A DNA stretch of 64,000 nucleotides from Mauremys mutica (Eukaryota; Chordata; Testudines; Geoemydidae), in contig NC_059080.1 of the NCBI RefSeq assembly GCF_020497125.1, positions 45,015,563 through 45,079,562 of the forward strand, read 5' to 3'. Each line of letters begins with the position of its first letter. The stretch's first letter is position 1. A program made the position numbers and the translations under genes. The notes beneath the pieces were generated by a model, which was given only the letters and a program-made list of their open reading frames with translations, had not been told where the DNA came from and did not search any database. Shown piece by piece: positions 22,470 through 35,155 of this stretch.

Positions 22470-22690
22470 AGGTTAGGAGTTTGAAGCTGATGGGCCCAAA
22501 TCCTGACTGTTGCTGATGTCCTGTGCAACCTTCAGCAAGTCACTGCCCCTCGCTGTGTCTCATCTGTAACACAGGGTGATAAACTCACCTACTTTACAGG
22601 GACGTTCTGAGGATGAATTAGCTCCTGTTTGCATGGCACTCTGACATCTAAAGTGCTAAATATTCCCATTTCAATCATCGCAGGTGGGGG
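22470..22690 (+). repeat. MIR-type SINE remnant
   Basis: Words in MIR order: CCTTCAGCAAGTCACTGCCC, ATCTGTAACACAGGGTGATAA, CCTACTTTACAGGGACGTTCTGAGGAT, and the AAAGTGCTAAAT end. An ancient tRNA-derived SINE shared by amniotes. Confidence 0.6.
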
Positions 22691-23279
22691 AACGACTCCG
22701 GAGAGGCACTTTGGTTATTAATTATATCATTTTACTCTTCCTGGTGTCCCTTTTGGTGTGGTTCTCATTTCTCTGCTGGGATTTTACCAGCTGAATTCTA
22801 AAATCTTCAGCACCCCCCAGTGTGTGGGGCCATCGTACCAGTCTCTATTCAAGTGCTAAAAGGGAAGGCTGAAACTTCCCAGGCAGTCTAGGGGCTTTAG
22901 AGACATAACATCCAGTTACTGAAACATGTCCAAATCCCTCAGGCTGCCTTGCAGATCTCAGCACCAAGTTACTGTTCTGAAGTGGATTCCTGATCTCACA
23001 TTCCCTTTCTGCTCCTCAACGCTGGTTCCCCATTAATGCAACAACCCATCTCCCACCCTCCCAGTGCCTCCCAAAAGGGGTTGGCTCCAGAATCCAGGGC
23101 CATTGCACTGACCTCATTCCCACATTCTTTGCCAGCACCCGCTGCCCCCTCTCCAAGCCTGGCCCATTGCTTCCACTGCATAGGTGCTGCTCAGACTGCC
23201 AGGCTCACCTATCCTTTTAACCAAGCATCTCCCGAGATACTGCTGCCATCCTGGTGGGTGTATTAGGCACATAGTGACA

Positions 23280-23406
23280 GGTTTCAGAGTAGCAGCCATG
23301 TTAGTCTGTATCCGCAAAAAGAACAGGAGGACTTGTGGCACCTTCAAGACTAACAAATTGCTCAAATAAATTTGTTCGTCTCTAAGGTGCCACAAGTACT
23401 CCTAGC
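23280..23406. mobile_element. Penelope-like short repeat, deleted copy
   Basis: GGTTTCAGAGTAGCAGCCAT start and inverted halves joined at CAAATTGCTCAAATAAATTTG. The hammerhead core has been deleted. Flanked by CACATAGTGACA (23268-23279) and CACATACTGACA (23407-23418), a 12-bp target duplication with one mismatch. Confidence 0.75.
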
Positions 23407-24168
23407 CACATACTGACATGCTCACGCAGTTTTCCTTGTGACCATTCACCCAATGACCATGAAATGTGTCCTCAGCTCAACAGCTTCTTCTACATCCCAG
23501 CATTTGTGGGTCTGTGCCTAGACAGTAGGGTGATTGGTGCTAAATGTGGGGTACATGTACAAAGCATGGGCAGTAGGGTTTGGATGCATCTTCATTGCAG
23601 AGCTAACTCAAGCTACTTATGCCTCTCTCCCAGAGAGGGGGGAATTCACCCCTCTGCTCAGTGCTGGGCTCCCCTGAAAAATCCAGCCCCAAGGCATACC
23701 CTGGCTCACATCCTCCACAAGGAGGCACTAGCAGCCCTGCCTAGTCAATTCCCCACAGAGCTGCTAGAGCTTTGGAGCAGCTTGCTTGGCCCATTGTTTT
23801 TAATTGGCATTACCAGCACAGCAGGGATGTTACTGAGCATTGCTGTCACTGCAGGCTCCCTCCTGCCAGCAGATTCCTCCCCGCTGACTAGGGCAGCAGA
23901 GCACCATGCAGGTAGGGGTTCAGCCCTACACCCTGGGGAGAGGCACACGCTGGGCACCTCAGCCTGTGTTACCACGGCCCTAGCCCCTCCCAGATCAGAT
24001 TTCATACTCACAGCTGTAACACAGCCACAGCTGGCTGCATCACACCAGCTGAGGTCAGGAGCAGGCCCAAAACACCACCAGCAGAGCCTGCTCTTGGAAC
24101 ATCAGGCACCTGCCCGTTCCAGCCACCAGAACAGGGGAGCTCCAACAGCAGCTCTAGCAGCGTGACAA

Positions 24169-25058
24169 GGGTTGCCAGGCATCTGGGTTTTGACCAGAAT
24201 GCCCAGTCAAAAAGGGAGCCTGGCAACTCCAGTCAGCACTGCTGAGTGAGCTGTTAAAATTCCAGTTGGCTGCCTTGGCTCCCAGAAGTGGTGGCATATC
24301 CCCCCTCTGGCTCCTAGGTTCAGGGACAGCCAAGGGGCTCCATGCACTAGCCCTACGCCAAGCACCAGCTCCACAGCTCCCAGTGGCCGGGAACAACAGC
24401 CCATGAGAACTGCAGGAGTGCCTACAGATGGGGCTGCACCTCCACCTAGGAGCTGGAGAAGAGACATGCCACCAGTTCTGGGAGGCACCTGAGGTAAGCA
24501 CCCTCTGGAGCCTGCACCCCACCCATCCTCCTCCCATGCCCCAACTCTCTGCCCCAGTCCTGAACTCCCTCCTGCACCTAAATTCCCTCCCAGAGCCTGT
24601 GTTCTGCATGCCTCTTGCACTCCAAACCCCTCAGCCCCAGCCAAGAGACCCCTCCCATACTCCAAACCCCTCAGCCCCAGACCCACATGAGCCTGCACCC
24701 CCCGCCTGAGCCCTGACCCTCCACACACACCTCAACCACCTGCCCCATCCCACAGCTCCGAACTCCTCATTTCTGGCCACACCCTGCATCCTACACCTCC
24801 AGCAGGGAGTCCCCTCCCACACTCCTGCTGCCCCCAAACCCTTCATCCCTGTCCCCACTCCCAAGCCCACATCCCCAGCTGGACCTTCACCCTAACCCCC
24901 TGCCCCAGTCTGGTGAAAATGAGCGAGTGAGGGTGGTTGAGAGTTAGCAACAGAGGAAGCAGAGATGGAGGGAGCGGGGGCAGGGCCTTGGAGAAAGAGT
25001 GGGACAGGGAGCAGGGCAAGCATGTTCGGTTTTCTGCAATCAGAAAGTTGGCAACCCC
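24169..25058. mobile_element. TIR element with GGGTTGCCA ends
   Basis: Left end GGGTTGCCAGGCATCTGG, right end AGTTGGCAACCC. The inside is C-rich with many CCCCTCCC/GAGCCTGCACCCC words and no transposase. A C-rich stretch with similar wording occurs at 45.4-45.6 kb inside the Harbinger element. Class II non-autonomous repeat, superfamily unknown. Confidence 0.5.
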
Positions 25059-25069
25059 AGGGACAACTG

Positions 25070-25801
25070 TAAATCAGCACAAGAGGTGATAGGAGCCAGG
25101 CCCCACCAGCCTTGTGGGCAGGCCGATTCCTTCTACAGGTTTTACTGAAAAGACACAGGAGCAGCCCCACGCTGTTGCAGAAACAGATCCTCCCCCGCCC
25201 ACCTTGTCCCAGCACCCCCAGCAGTGCAGGTACTGTGCTTAGCCCCTGGCGGTCTCCTCTGTAAAGCGAGTCACTGGCCCCCTGCAGGGGTGGGAGACAC
25301 AGCTTTGGTCCCAGGGAGCTGCGTGACAGACCCCGTTGAGGCAGCCCTTCCCAGGACACAGTAGGGGTGTACATATTGCGTGAGCCTCCATTCCTCTGTC
25401 TTCACCTTCCGCCCTGCTACATTCTCCTGGCAGTCCACCTTGTTCTCCAGCACCAGTTTGAGATTTAGTCCCCAGGGCACCATTCCCCCCTCCAGCATCA
25501 GCCATCCATCCAGCAGGAGACGCTGGCCCTCCACAGCAAGGTGCAACCCCACCGGGCGCTAGGTCACACAGTTCAGAGAAGCTCACAGAGTACCAGCCGC
25601 TCTGTAGTTTCTCCGGCTGCACCGAACTGTCCTGAACGGCACAAGTGCACCCTTGTAGAGGGGGACTCAGCTGTAGTAGGAACAAGGCCCAGAGGCCTCT
25701 CAGTTGGCTGGAGGGCCAGGTCCATCATGCCAGCCAGCCCTTGGCAGCTGTCCTGTTTAAGTCCTCTGCCAGGGTTGCCTGTGGTCAAGGTCAGTCTGGC
25801 A
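25070..25801 (-). other. Probable CITED1 3' UTR and flank
   Basis: The region directly downstream of the CITED1 stop has no recognised repeat and no AATAAA on the minus strand that I could find, so the transcript end is unresolved. The frames seen here are not coding. Confidence 0.4.
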
Positions 25802-26315
25802 TCAGCGGCTGGAAGGGAAATCTGCAGCAAAGTCAAACTCGTTCTGGCCCAGCCACAGCTCTGGGAGCTCATTAGCTCTATCCAGGCCCAGTTCCACCAC
25901 CAGTGACATCAGCACCTCCTCGTCCACTGGATCAGAATCAATAATGCCAGGGCTGTGGGCGCCAGCAGGGGGAGCCAGTGCCCCTTGGCCCAGGGGCTGG
26001 GCTCCAAAGCCCCAGCTCTGGATGGACCCAGCCTCCGCCGGGTGCCCTGAGACCCCCATGGCATGGTACTGGCTGTTGAGTTTCTGCAGCTGCATGCTGG
26101 CCAGCAGGTGAGGGGCCGTTGGCAGGGCGAAGGAGGGCTGCTTTGAGGGTGGGGGGGCTGCAGAGGGGGCCATCATGCCCGCACTGGTGATGTGGGGTCC
26201 CGTGCTGGCCTTGCTGATGTTCATGCCCACCCCGGGGTAGTGCAGGATGGCCACTGCTTTGCGGTCCTTCATGCCCAGGCTGGGATAAACCAGAGAGCTC
26301 ATCTCCTGCTGGGTC
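25802..26315 (-). CDS. CITED1: CITED1, main coding exon (p300/CBP-interacting transactivator)
   Basis: Encodes a transcriptional co-regulator of the CITED family, which acts in the nucleus by binding the TAZ1/CH1 domain of p300/CBP and modulates SMAD and other signalling. The frame from 26302 gives 166 residues. Residues 11-24 ([14 protein letters not shown]) are the CITED1-type N-terminal block, 66-79 ([14 protein letters not shown]) the central block, and 121-158 the acidic C-terminal CR2 with [20 protein letters not shown] and [13 protein letters not shown]. The order and the ending DFPSS identify CITED1, not CITED2 or CITED4. A splice acceptor (TTTCTCTTCCAG) precedes the exon at 26316; 13 bases, in frame with QQE, lie before the Met. 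Mammalian CITED1 has about 25 more N-terminal residues from an upstream exon that I could not find. Intact, with no stops. Confidence 0.93.
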
Positions 26316-27229
26316 CTGGAAGAGAAACAGGAGTTCTCACTACAAGAGCCACACCCCAGTGCCCCTCCCCGCTGATCCTGCCAGCCCCTCTGCTATAGGA
26401 GAACACCACAGACAAGCACCATGCCCTGGGCTGCCCTGCAGCCTGCATTCCCACAGGGAAGCCTCACTCAGGGCTCAGCCTGAATCGGGAGCTGAGGGCC
26501 ACCCCATTGCCAGTGAAGTGCCAGCCCATGAAGGGAATGATGAGAGCACCTCCAGAACAAGTTCGTGTGAGCAGCTCAGGAAGAGCCAGCTGGCAGAGGC
26601 TGTTGGATCACCAGCCTGCCAGGCTTGGTGCCCATGGCATTCCCCAGGCTATTTCAGTGGCATTCAGGATTTGCCATCCCCTCCTGCAGACCAGGGCCAT
26701 TCCACCCTGGGTCAAGGATCAGCACCAGGCCCTGCATCGCTGGAGACCCCCGTGCAGGGAGCCAGCACAAGCAGATGGACTGTGCCTGGTGAGCAGATCT
26801 CACCGTAACTCTGAATGCAGCCACCCTGGGTTCCACCACCTCTTGGGAGACAAACCCTGCTGTGCCCACACATGCTGTATTCCAGTCCCATCCCAGCCAG
26901 CTGCTGGCATGGGTGTATTCCATTTCATCCCAGCTCCCCACCCCAATCTCCTGTCTGCAGCCCTGCCCCTTCCTTCAGGCTTGGATGCTGGGGCAGTCAG
27001 TGTTTCTTGCAGAGTTTAGTGCTAGCTAAAGCCACTGAGCTGCTGCCCCCAGAGACCAGAGTTCTTTAACCACAGAACTGGTACAACAGCAGGGCAAGCG
27101 CCCAGCCACCCGCCATCCCTGCCAGCCTGCATTCAGGTTGGCCTTGGGGAGAGGCCAGGAGGGAGTTCACAAGCCATGGCAACCTGGGCTGAGACTGGCA
27201 ACCAGAGTTCTGGATGATGCATGTCATGA

Positions 27230-27960
27230 CATGGATTTGATTATGGGCGTGTCCCCTAGGACAGAACGTGCAGCAGCAGTCAAAAAAGCTAAGAGTGTTC
27301 ACAACCCTTAGGAAAGGGATAGATAATAAGACAGTAAATATCACAACACCGTAATATAAATCCATGGTATGCCCACACCTTGAATACTGCGTGCAGGTCT
27401 GGTCGCCCCATCTCAAAAAAGACCTATGGGGATTGGAAAAGGTACAGAGAAGGGCACCAAAAATGATCAGGGATATGGAACAGCTTCTATATGAGGAGAG
27501 ATTAAAGAGACTGGGACTGTTCAGCTTGGAAAAGAGACAACTAAGGCAGGGTATGAGAGGGGTCTATAAAATCATGAGTGCTGTGGAGAAAGTGAACAAG
27601 GAAGTGTTATTTACCCCTTTACATAACACAAGAACCCAGAGTCACCCAGTGGAATTAATAGACAGGTTTAAAACGTAAGGAAGTATTTCTTGACACAATA
27701 CACAGTCAACCTGTGGAACTCACTGTCATAGGATGTTGCGAAGGCCAAAACTATAACTGGGTAAAAAAAAAAAAAAAAACCAACACACAAAACTTACATA
27801 AGTTCCTGGACGATAGGTCCATCAATGGCTATTAGCCATGATGGCCAAGGATGCAACCCCCATGCTCTGGGTGTCCATAGGCCTCTGACAGTCAGATGCT
27901 GGTACTAGACGACAAGGGATAGATCAACCAGTAATTGCTTCCCCAATCAGCCTGGGGTGG
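27230..27960 (+). mobile_element. CR1 LINE fragment of a second subfamily
   Basis: The plus strand encodes [34 protein letters not shown] and YEERLKRLGLFSLEKRQLRQ, the CR1 ORF2 C-terminus, then a 3' UTR with CTATTAGCCATGATGGCC and CCCCATGCTCTGGGTGTCC. The coding text and 3' UTR differ from the CR1 copies at 1.7 and 59.8 kb, so this is another subfamily. It includes an A-rich run at 27763 and has stops and frameshifts. Located in the CITED1 intron, opposite in orientation to the gene. Confidence 0.8.
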
Positions 27961-28899
27961 CCCCACCCATGATCCACTCCCAGACCCCCTTCTGCCTGCT
28001 TCCAGTTCCCTTCCAGCTCTTCCATGGCAGAGAGGTTGGTGCTGATGCATTCGTCTGGCAAGGCTGCACTATTCAGCAATGGCCATGGCAGAGACTCCGT
28101 CCCACAGCTCAGGAAGCATCTTAAGCTTCTGTCTGATTGCCTAAGTGGAGCTCATCCCGCCAGGAGGGTCAGCGTCCTTAGACTGGAAGGGAGCGCTTTG
28201 CTGGCTACAGCCAGACTGGCAACTGAAAGACAGCAAGGCTCTTTGATCATGATCCAGGGTGGAGGTGCCCTGTCAATGGGCAGCTCCTAATACAGGCCAC
28301 AATCCCAAATCCCTTCCTCAGAACCCCAACCCCAAGGAGCATCGCTCAGCTTGCAGACCCACAGGAGCAACCCACACTGCAGGGCCCAGCCAGATCTTAC
28401 CACCCTCCCACCCTACACACATGCGCCTGCAGCAGAGGCCTGGCAGGGCAGTGCTGACAGCAAGAGCAGCAACAACTGGGTTTGCAAGAGGTCAGAGCTG
28501 CCAGTTCACAGGCTCCAGCCTTGTTGGTTGTGTTTCACAGCCAGGTTGTGTTAGACTGTCCCCAGGCTGCTGGGTGCCCCCCCAAGGGCCCCACACCCTC
28601 TGCCTCTGGCAGCTTGGAGGGAAGCAGACACCAGGAGCAGGCCAAGGGGAAGGGTGGCCCTTACCCAGGCCTCAGCACACAGACATGGCTGGCCACTAGA
28701 GGGCAGAGCACAGCATACTACCTGGCGACAGGTGCTGCAGGAGTAGCAGAGCTGAGCCCAGAGAGAGTGGGCTCTCCCCATGGTTAGTGCTGCTCAGTCC
28801 TGGGCTAGCTCTGGCTGGGGAGCTTTAGCCAGAAGCAAGGGGACAGCATGCAGGCACTTCTCAGGGAGCAGGGGTTTCAAAGGCAACACAGCTGCTGAG

Positions 28900-29090
28900 C
28901 CAGCAGGGTCCAGTGACAAGGGTACTGGATAAAGACACCTGGGCTCTACTCCCAGCTCTGCCACTGATCATCTACACAACCATGGGTGAGTCACTTCACC
29001 TTTTTGTTCCTGTATCCCCTCCCCCACTTTGTAGGATTAGATTGGGAACTCTAGGCAGTGATGCTGGCTCTGTGCTGTGCCCAGTACACT
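28900..29090 (+). repeat. MIR-type SINE remnant
   Basis: GACACCTGGGCTCTACTCCCAGCTCTGCCACTGAT followed by GGGTGAGTCACTTCACCTTT, and GATTAGATTGGGAACTCT, in the order of MIR/CORE-SINE consensus. Confidence 0.6.
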
Positions 29091-31059
29091 GCTCTGTCCC
29101 CCATCCCCCTAATTGGGGCATCTAGCCAGAGAGCTGGCACTCTGGGCAGGTGGCCCAGCTCAATGCATTTGGGTCTGGTACCGCCGCTGGATCCTCAGCC
29201 TTTGTGCTAAGACAGGCACCCCTGAGCCCTGGGCATGCCTCCCCTCTCTGCCCAGCAGGGAGAACGTGCTAAGCAGAGTGTCAGCAAGAGTCTTCTTCCA
29301 GCCTGTGGGATGGGGTAGCCCCCAACTATCTTCCAGCCCCAACAGCTCTTCAGATTCCTCTTTGCCACTAAGGAGCATTCGGCTCCACACTGCCCAAGAG
29401 CACCCTGGGCAGAGAACAGACCTGTTCTTGGAATGCATCCTCTAATTTCCCTGTAAGGATCCCTCTCCCCATGTGCTTGGATCTAGTTGGGTTCCCCTCC
29501 CCCCTTTAGCAATATGGGAAGGGTCTGGCACAATTACCCATTTGCAATCCCCACCTCCCCCAGTGAAATGGGACCCTCAGATTGAGTGGCCTCTTCCCAT
29601 CTCTAATTGCACCAGTTCTCCGGCAGAAGTTTTGTGCTGGATGGCCGCAGCGTGCAGCAGAATCCCAGTCACTAACAGCCCTCAGCATCTTGAGAGGCAC
29701 ATACTCACATGGCCACCCGACCAGCCAACAAGTGCCACGCCAAAGGGGATTGACCAAATAGGAGTCAATGCACAAGGGGAGATGCCTGCAAGTCCCGAAC
29801 CAGGGAGGGACTGACATGATCTGGATTGTGCCTTTTCAGGGTTGCTAGAAACATGCCTACCAGGAGCTTATTCCTGCTCCATGACCTCTAGAGGCAATGG
29901 TAATACAAAACAATGATTTGGCAGCCACAGCCAGAGGGCTGGGATCTGCCCCCCTTGGAAAAGGGCATCCCAGGGCACTGCAATGCACTTAACCCACACA
30001 AAAGGACCACCCCTTCCCTGAAGCAAAGCCCTTGCAGCTAGCAGAGGAATACAATACCACTCTGCATTGAGAGCTTAATTTCAGCAGGGGTTTAAGCTTT
30101 AAAGCTTGATGGTCATCACCACTTAAAATGTTAAGTCCATTAATGTAGCAGTGCTGCTGGCCCACTCGGTCCACAGCACACACTCCTCGGGGCAGAGCAG
30201 AGGCAGGAAAAGGGGACAGCTTCAGATCTAGTTAAGCCCCCAAATAACGTTTTCCTTAGAGGGAGGTCGATCTCCACCCTTCTCAGGAAGGACCTTGTTT
30301 CACTGTTGGTAGAAGATGCTGTAACTGTACAAGTGTTGTGGGTAGTTAAATAACGCTTCCTCCAGGAACGCCGCAGCATTGGGGGGGGGGGGAAATGGAA
30401 CAGATGGTCAGTGGGCTGTTAAACTCACTTGAGTTTCAGTTTGAATTCTGGGGGCCCAGACAACCCATCCCCCACCCAGAGAAAATGGATGGAAAGGTGG
30501 GTCCTTAGAAGGTGCTAGCCAACATGTGCTAACACCTAACAAAGCTCTGTAGACAGGGCAGTGCAAGGGAATGTAACTGTTTTAGCCTCTCTGCAGTGTT
30601 TGGATGGGAGTTAGCAGTGGGAGGAGCCAGGAAGAGCTCCGTCCTTTCCCACCATTTTGCTAAAGCGCTGTCATGCCCACACTGCTCACCAACAGCAGGC
30701 ACAGAACAGGCCCTCCTACCCCAGGAGCACAAGCAAGAGGAGAGTTGCTATTAGCTGTACAGGGTCTAGTACACACAGCTGGGCCATTCTGAGTGCCTCC
30801 AGTAGAGGGCAGTGGTGACACCCATGACACAGGAAGACAGGTATAATCACCCCACACTTCTCTCTGCCAAGCCAGCCATGGTTGTTCTAGGAAGGGTCTC
30901 TTGTAACCAGCCTAAATACAAGGAGGTGTCTGACAGCAGTGTCTGAAGAGCCCCTCTCCACAGTACCTAAGTGGTGTTGGAAGCCAAGGCTAGAGCAGCT
31001 TCAGACCATGGGATGATTACAGCAGACTGAGGTGAAAGAGGCAATGGGCTCACTTTTAG

Positions 31060-31215
31060 CTCTGATGGGGCACTTGTGCCTAGCGCTGCTACTGACTTGC
31101 CTGGATGAGCCATCCCACTTTCTGTGCCTCAGTTTACCCACTTGGGAAAGGCAATACCCATTTTCCTACCTCACAGGAGGCTGCTCACTAAGCACTCACA
31201 GACGGGGGAGTGCAG
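31060..31215 (+). repeat. MIR-type SINE fragment
   Basis: CTGTGCCTCAGTTTACCCACTTGGGAAAGGCAATACC and CCTACCTCACAGGAGGCTG match the central MIR region. Confidence 0.5.
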
Positions 31216-31329
31216 GGTTCACACTGGATTATCAGGTGGTGGCAATCCAGTGTGTCACTTGCATGTGCAATGACAGTTAATGGTGGGGGAGGAGCATACA
31301 CCCAGATCTGGGACCCCAGCAACTGCCAC

Positions 31330-32250
31330 GCGCACAGATGGCTCCACCACCAGGCCAGGATGGAAAGCGCCCCCCCAGTGCCCCCTGCCTGCGGGGCCAG
31401 GGAGACCCCGGGATCTCCCAGAGCCGGCGCCTCCCCCTCCCTCCTTTCAGCCCCAAACTGATTCACAAGCCAGCCGAGCTCGGGGCCGTCGGCAGTCCCA
31501 GCCATAGCCCGGAGCGCACCTCGGCCCCGTGCCCCACAGACCGCAGAATTCTCCCCCCCCCCTCCCCCGACTGGGAGGCACCCGACGGCCGCCCCCTTTG
31601 TCCTCGCCCGACCCCGGCTAAGCGGCTCCCCGGGACCCTGCTGCGGGCCCGATCCGGGAGCGGGAGGTTCGAGCATTGGGCCCAAGATCCGCCCACCACG
31701 TGCTGGGAGGGCGCGGGGGGCTCGAGCCCCGGCACTGCAGTGGGGAGGCCCGCAGGACCTGCCGGCAGCGCGGCCGTGATGTGAACTGGGGGACACTGCA
31801 GAAACCTGGGGGTGCCCCGAATTTCTGCCCCCGGCTCGCACCCGCCTGAGCCCGGCCGGCGCGGGCAGACAGAGAAAGTTTCACAAGTTACTGCGCCGCC
31901 CGGCTGCCGATCTGCCCTGCCCTGCCCGGGGCGGGAGCCCAGCGCTCACTACACCCCGGCAGTGGCCAGCTGGGGGGCTGGAGCGTCCCCCGCTCTCACC
32001 TCTCGGCAGCTCCCCGGCCGACTCAGACGCGTCCCCACCGGCACACCCCGCTCCCCATGGGGCGGCTGCTCCGCAGTGACTTCACAGCTCGCCGGAACCT
32101 GCAGCGGTGCCCGCGGTCCCCCTGCTAAACGGGCAGCCCCCGCCGGAGCCTCCGCAGCCAGGCACCCAGCCTGGGCCAACTAGCGCGCCGTTCTGCCCTG
32201 CTGCGGACATGGGCTGCGCTACGTGCTGCGCTGTCCCTCTTTATACCCGC
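31330..32250 (-). promoter_or_regulatory. CpG island and promoter of CITED1
   Basis: About 0.9 kb with very high GC and frequent CG dinucleotides, unlike the flanks. On the minus strand a TATAAA box lies at 32245-32240, followed within about 30 bases by the likely start of transcription near 32213. The island covers the first exon and the start of the intron. Long open frames here are due to GC content. Confidence 0.75.
32000..32213 (-). other. CITED1 noncoding first exon (predicted)
   Basis: From the likely start below the TATA box to a donor GTGAGAG (GT at 31999-31998). Two ATG codons in it lead to short frames that stop inside the exon (42 and 11 codons), so it reads as 5' UTR, possibly with upstream ORFs. 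The start position is inferred from the TATA distance. Confidence 0.55.
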
Positions 32251-33247
32251 TGCGATCGCTATTAGCACATGGCCTGGCTCTCCGAGCCCGTCCCAAAACG
32301 TGGACGGGAGTTATGGGAGTGGGAGGCGACTCCCGCCAGGTCCCGTTAGGACCCTGTGATTCGGCCAGGGAACAATTCCCAGTAATGTAGGCAGGGTTAA
32401 GCCAGTCTCTGTTAGGGGTTCGGATGAGACCTTTGCTGGGCGGGGAGATGATCCACCAGATGCTTTGGGTGAGGCTCTTGCCTTTCTGTGAAGCCCAGGC
32501 GGACCTTGGATCTGAGCCATGCTGGCAATTCCTGTGTTCCTCTCCAACCAGGCACAGAGCAGCTCTGCCAGGATCTTCCAGAGCCTGGCCCTGCAGCAGG
32601 ACCTGCAGCAGTGCTATGAAATGGAGAGGTGTGAGAGGAGGGGCTCAGACAGGGTTCCTGCTCTGTTGTGTGTGGCATTCAGTACACCAGGAGAGGAAGC
32701 CCAGGCCTGCCATCAGTGGCACACGCATTCAACTCAACCTGAAGCTGCGCAGGCTTCTGCACACTTCTCACTCACCCTGATGCAGGGTAGTGGGGCACAT
32801 AATAGTGCTGCCAGCTCTCCTCATTGTATTATCAGTCACACAGGATTTCTTTTTTCTTAAAGTCCCGGCTCTTGGAGTCATGTGAATATGCCAGAATCAA
32901 ACCAGTTTGCCTTTTTTTTGTAAAGTAAGTTTCTAGCTCTAAGCTCAGACACCAGAAGGCAAATGCAAAGAACCCAACATTGACTGTTTAACATCTCATG
33001 ATTTTAAAGCCAAACTCTGAGTTTGGGAGCCTGACTCATGGGTTTTGAATGATTGGGGTTGGCAATGCTGAACATGCTCTTACATCTCTCCTCCCCACAT
33101 CCACTCTTTTTAGCTATTTTAAAGGTGACCTTCAAAGGATGTTTACAAAATTGGGAGTATGGCCCTTTTAAATCTCCATACAATGTATAAAGAAAGCTAT
33201 AAATTTGTTTGTTTGAATTTTTGCTTTCCTTGTTTGTTTTTGACTGT

Positions 33248-33457
33248 AGGGCTTGTCTATATGGGAAATTATTCTGGAATAGCTATTCCCAATTAACCAT
33301 TCCTGGTCAATGCCAGAGGATTTAGCTAATTTGTAATATGGCATTCTTATGCCAGAATAAGTGTGTCTGCACATGAGTTAATCAGGAATAGCTAAATTGC
33401 TTTAAATTCACACCCTCCCTTAATCCAGATTAATTTTCATGTGTTGACAAACCTTTA
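33248..33457. mobile_element. Short TIR element (Harbinger-like MITE)
   Basis: Left AGGGCTTGTCTATATGGG, right CATGTGTTGACAAACCTT, an imperfect inverted pair. AT-rich middle with TCTGGAATAGC/GCCAGAATAAG inversions. No coding capacity. Confidence 0.5.
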
Positions 33458-33811
33458 GAAATACAGTATCAGTAATGTAGTCTTGTCTTCCTTGTCTTTG
33501 CCAGAGAATCTCTGGGAAGTCTCTAAAGTGTTTATTGTGAGCATTTAATACCTTAGCTGAAGGACTGAAAATGCTGAATCTTTAACAAAGGCAAAAGTTC
33601 CTCAGCCACTGAAGTTAAAATAGGTGTTACCAAAAATCAAAGCATTTTAAAGAGCCCCCTCCCCTTCAATATCTCAACTTTCCCTTTTTGTCTCACCATA
33701 GTTTTCCAGCCGAGACAGGATCAGAATTTCTAATGTAAAAAAACAAAGGGGGGGGGAATAATTCTTTTTTTGGAGGGGAAACCCCCCACATTCAGGTCTC
33801 CCTTTTAGTTA

Positions 33812-34019
33812 CAGATGCTCCTCCCCCCCGCCCCAATTTATGCAATCATTCCATTCTGGAAAGCCTTGCGTAACTTGAATTTTACGTAAGTTGGAAACGT
33901 GTACCCGTACGTTATGCAAAAATTTCCGCAGCTCGAAAATCCTATTTCTGGCTTATGGAACTTTTTCCGTAAGTGCAACTTTGTGCAAGTCAGGTCTTGC
34001 GTAACGCAGGGAGCATCTG
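33812..34019. mobile_element. 208-bp mariner-type MITE
   Basis: CAGATGCTCC at the left and GGAGCATCTG at the right, each flanked by TA. The interior contains TTGCGTAACTTG and CTTGCGTAACGC inversions. The TA duplication and size fit a Tc1/mariner MITE. Confidence 0.7.
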
Positions 34020-35155
34020 TACTGTAATTCCTCCACAGCAGTATTATTAACTCTGAGATAACATCCCATAGAACTGGACAAAAGAGCCTGAAAGAGTTTT
34101 CAAAGCCCCCTATTGTGTAGTTTGGCTGAGATCTTCAAAAGGGCTCAGCACCAAAGTTGGGGCCAGATTTTCACCAGAGCTCAGCTGTGTTTGTGCAGCA
34201 CCTGGTGCGATGGGTTCCTGGTCTGTGAGGCTGGGTTTTAGATACTGCAGGAATAAACAATAATTAGTGTTATTAATAAGAAATGGGTGAATGCAAGTGC
34301 TGAACAGGGTTGAAAATGTGGCCCTTGTTTACCTGGGGACATAGCCTCTGACCTGGCTCACTCCATGGGGAGCTGGTTATGGATTCAGGCAGTTGTGCCA
34401 TGTCTTGGTGCCTCTGGCAATGCTGGTGCATAGCTGCACCCATCCTGTTGACCTTGACATAGACTCTCTCATTCCCTTCACTGTTCCTTGAGGACCCTCA
34501 TTTACACCCCCTTCCCCCCCCACAAAAAAAATCTCTGGGATGTCTACAGTAGCTCATGTGAATCACAGCAATTTCTCTGGTACCTCTGTGTGTCCATTTC
34601 CACAGGCTAGGACAGTGCCTCTGCAGACCCGGGACCAACTGTTGCTGCCTTCCAGCTGTTATTGGCCTCTTCTCAGAGGGGCTGGTTGTCTGGTGGGACA
34701 TTGGTTTTGAATGGCTGCCATAGCACTCAGTTTGTTTCTTTTCCCTTTCACAGGCACTTAGGGCTGGTCCACACTAAGGCCTTGTCTACACTACAAGACT
34801 ATTTCGAATCAACTTAGTTCGAATTTGTGGATTCGACCTTATGAAGTCGAATTTGTGTATCCATACTAAATACACTAATTCGAATTTCTGAGTCCACATT
34901 CACAGGGCCAGCGTCGACTTTGGAAGCGGTGCACTGTGGGAAGCTATCCCACAGTTCCCGCACTCTCCGCTGCCCATTGGAATGCTGGGTAGAGCCCCCA
35001 ATGCCTGCTGGGGGAAAAAATGTGCCGAGGGTGGTTTTGGGTAACTGTCATTATTGAACCGTCACTCCCGCCCTCTCTCCCTGAAAGCGCCGGCGGGAAA
35101 TCTGTTCGCGCCCTTCTCTTGTCAGTTACAGCGCGTACGCCACAGCACTGCGAGC

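Larger units (their letters stand above)
26316..31999 (-). other. CITED1 intron region
   Basis: Between the acceptor at 26316 and the donor at 31999 lie about 5.7 kb. This contains a CR1 fragment, MIR copies and otherwise single-copy-looking DNA. A small coding exon for the N-terminus may be in here. Translation in all frames gave no convincing match. Confidence 0.5.

Noticed and set aside
28551..28781. Possible CITED1 upstream coding exon with donor GTAAGG at 28664
   Set aside because: Joining this donor to the acceptor at 26316 puts the CITED1 frame out of phase (exon ends on a full codon, while 13 bases precede the Met), and the residues do not resemble the mammalian N-terminus.
31188..32183. 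217- and 148-codon frames in the CpG island
   Set aside because: CpG-island composition effect at the CITED1 promoter; no conserved domain.
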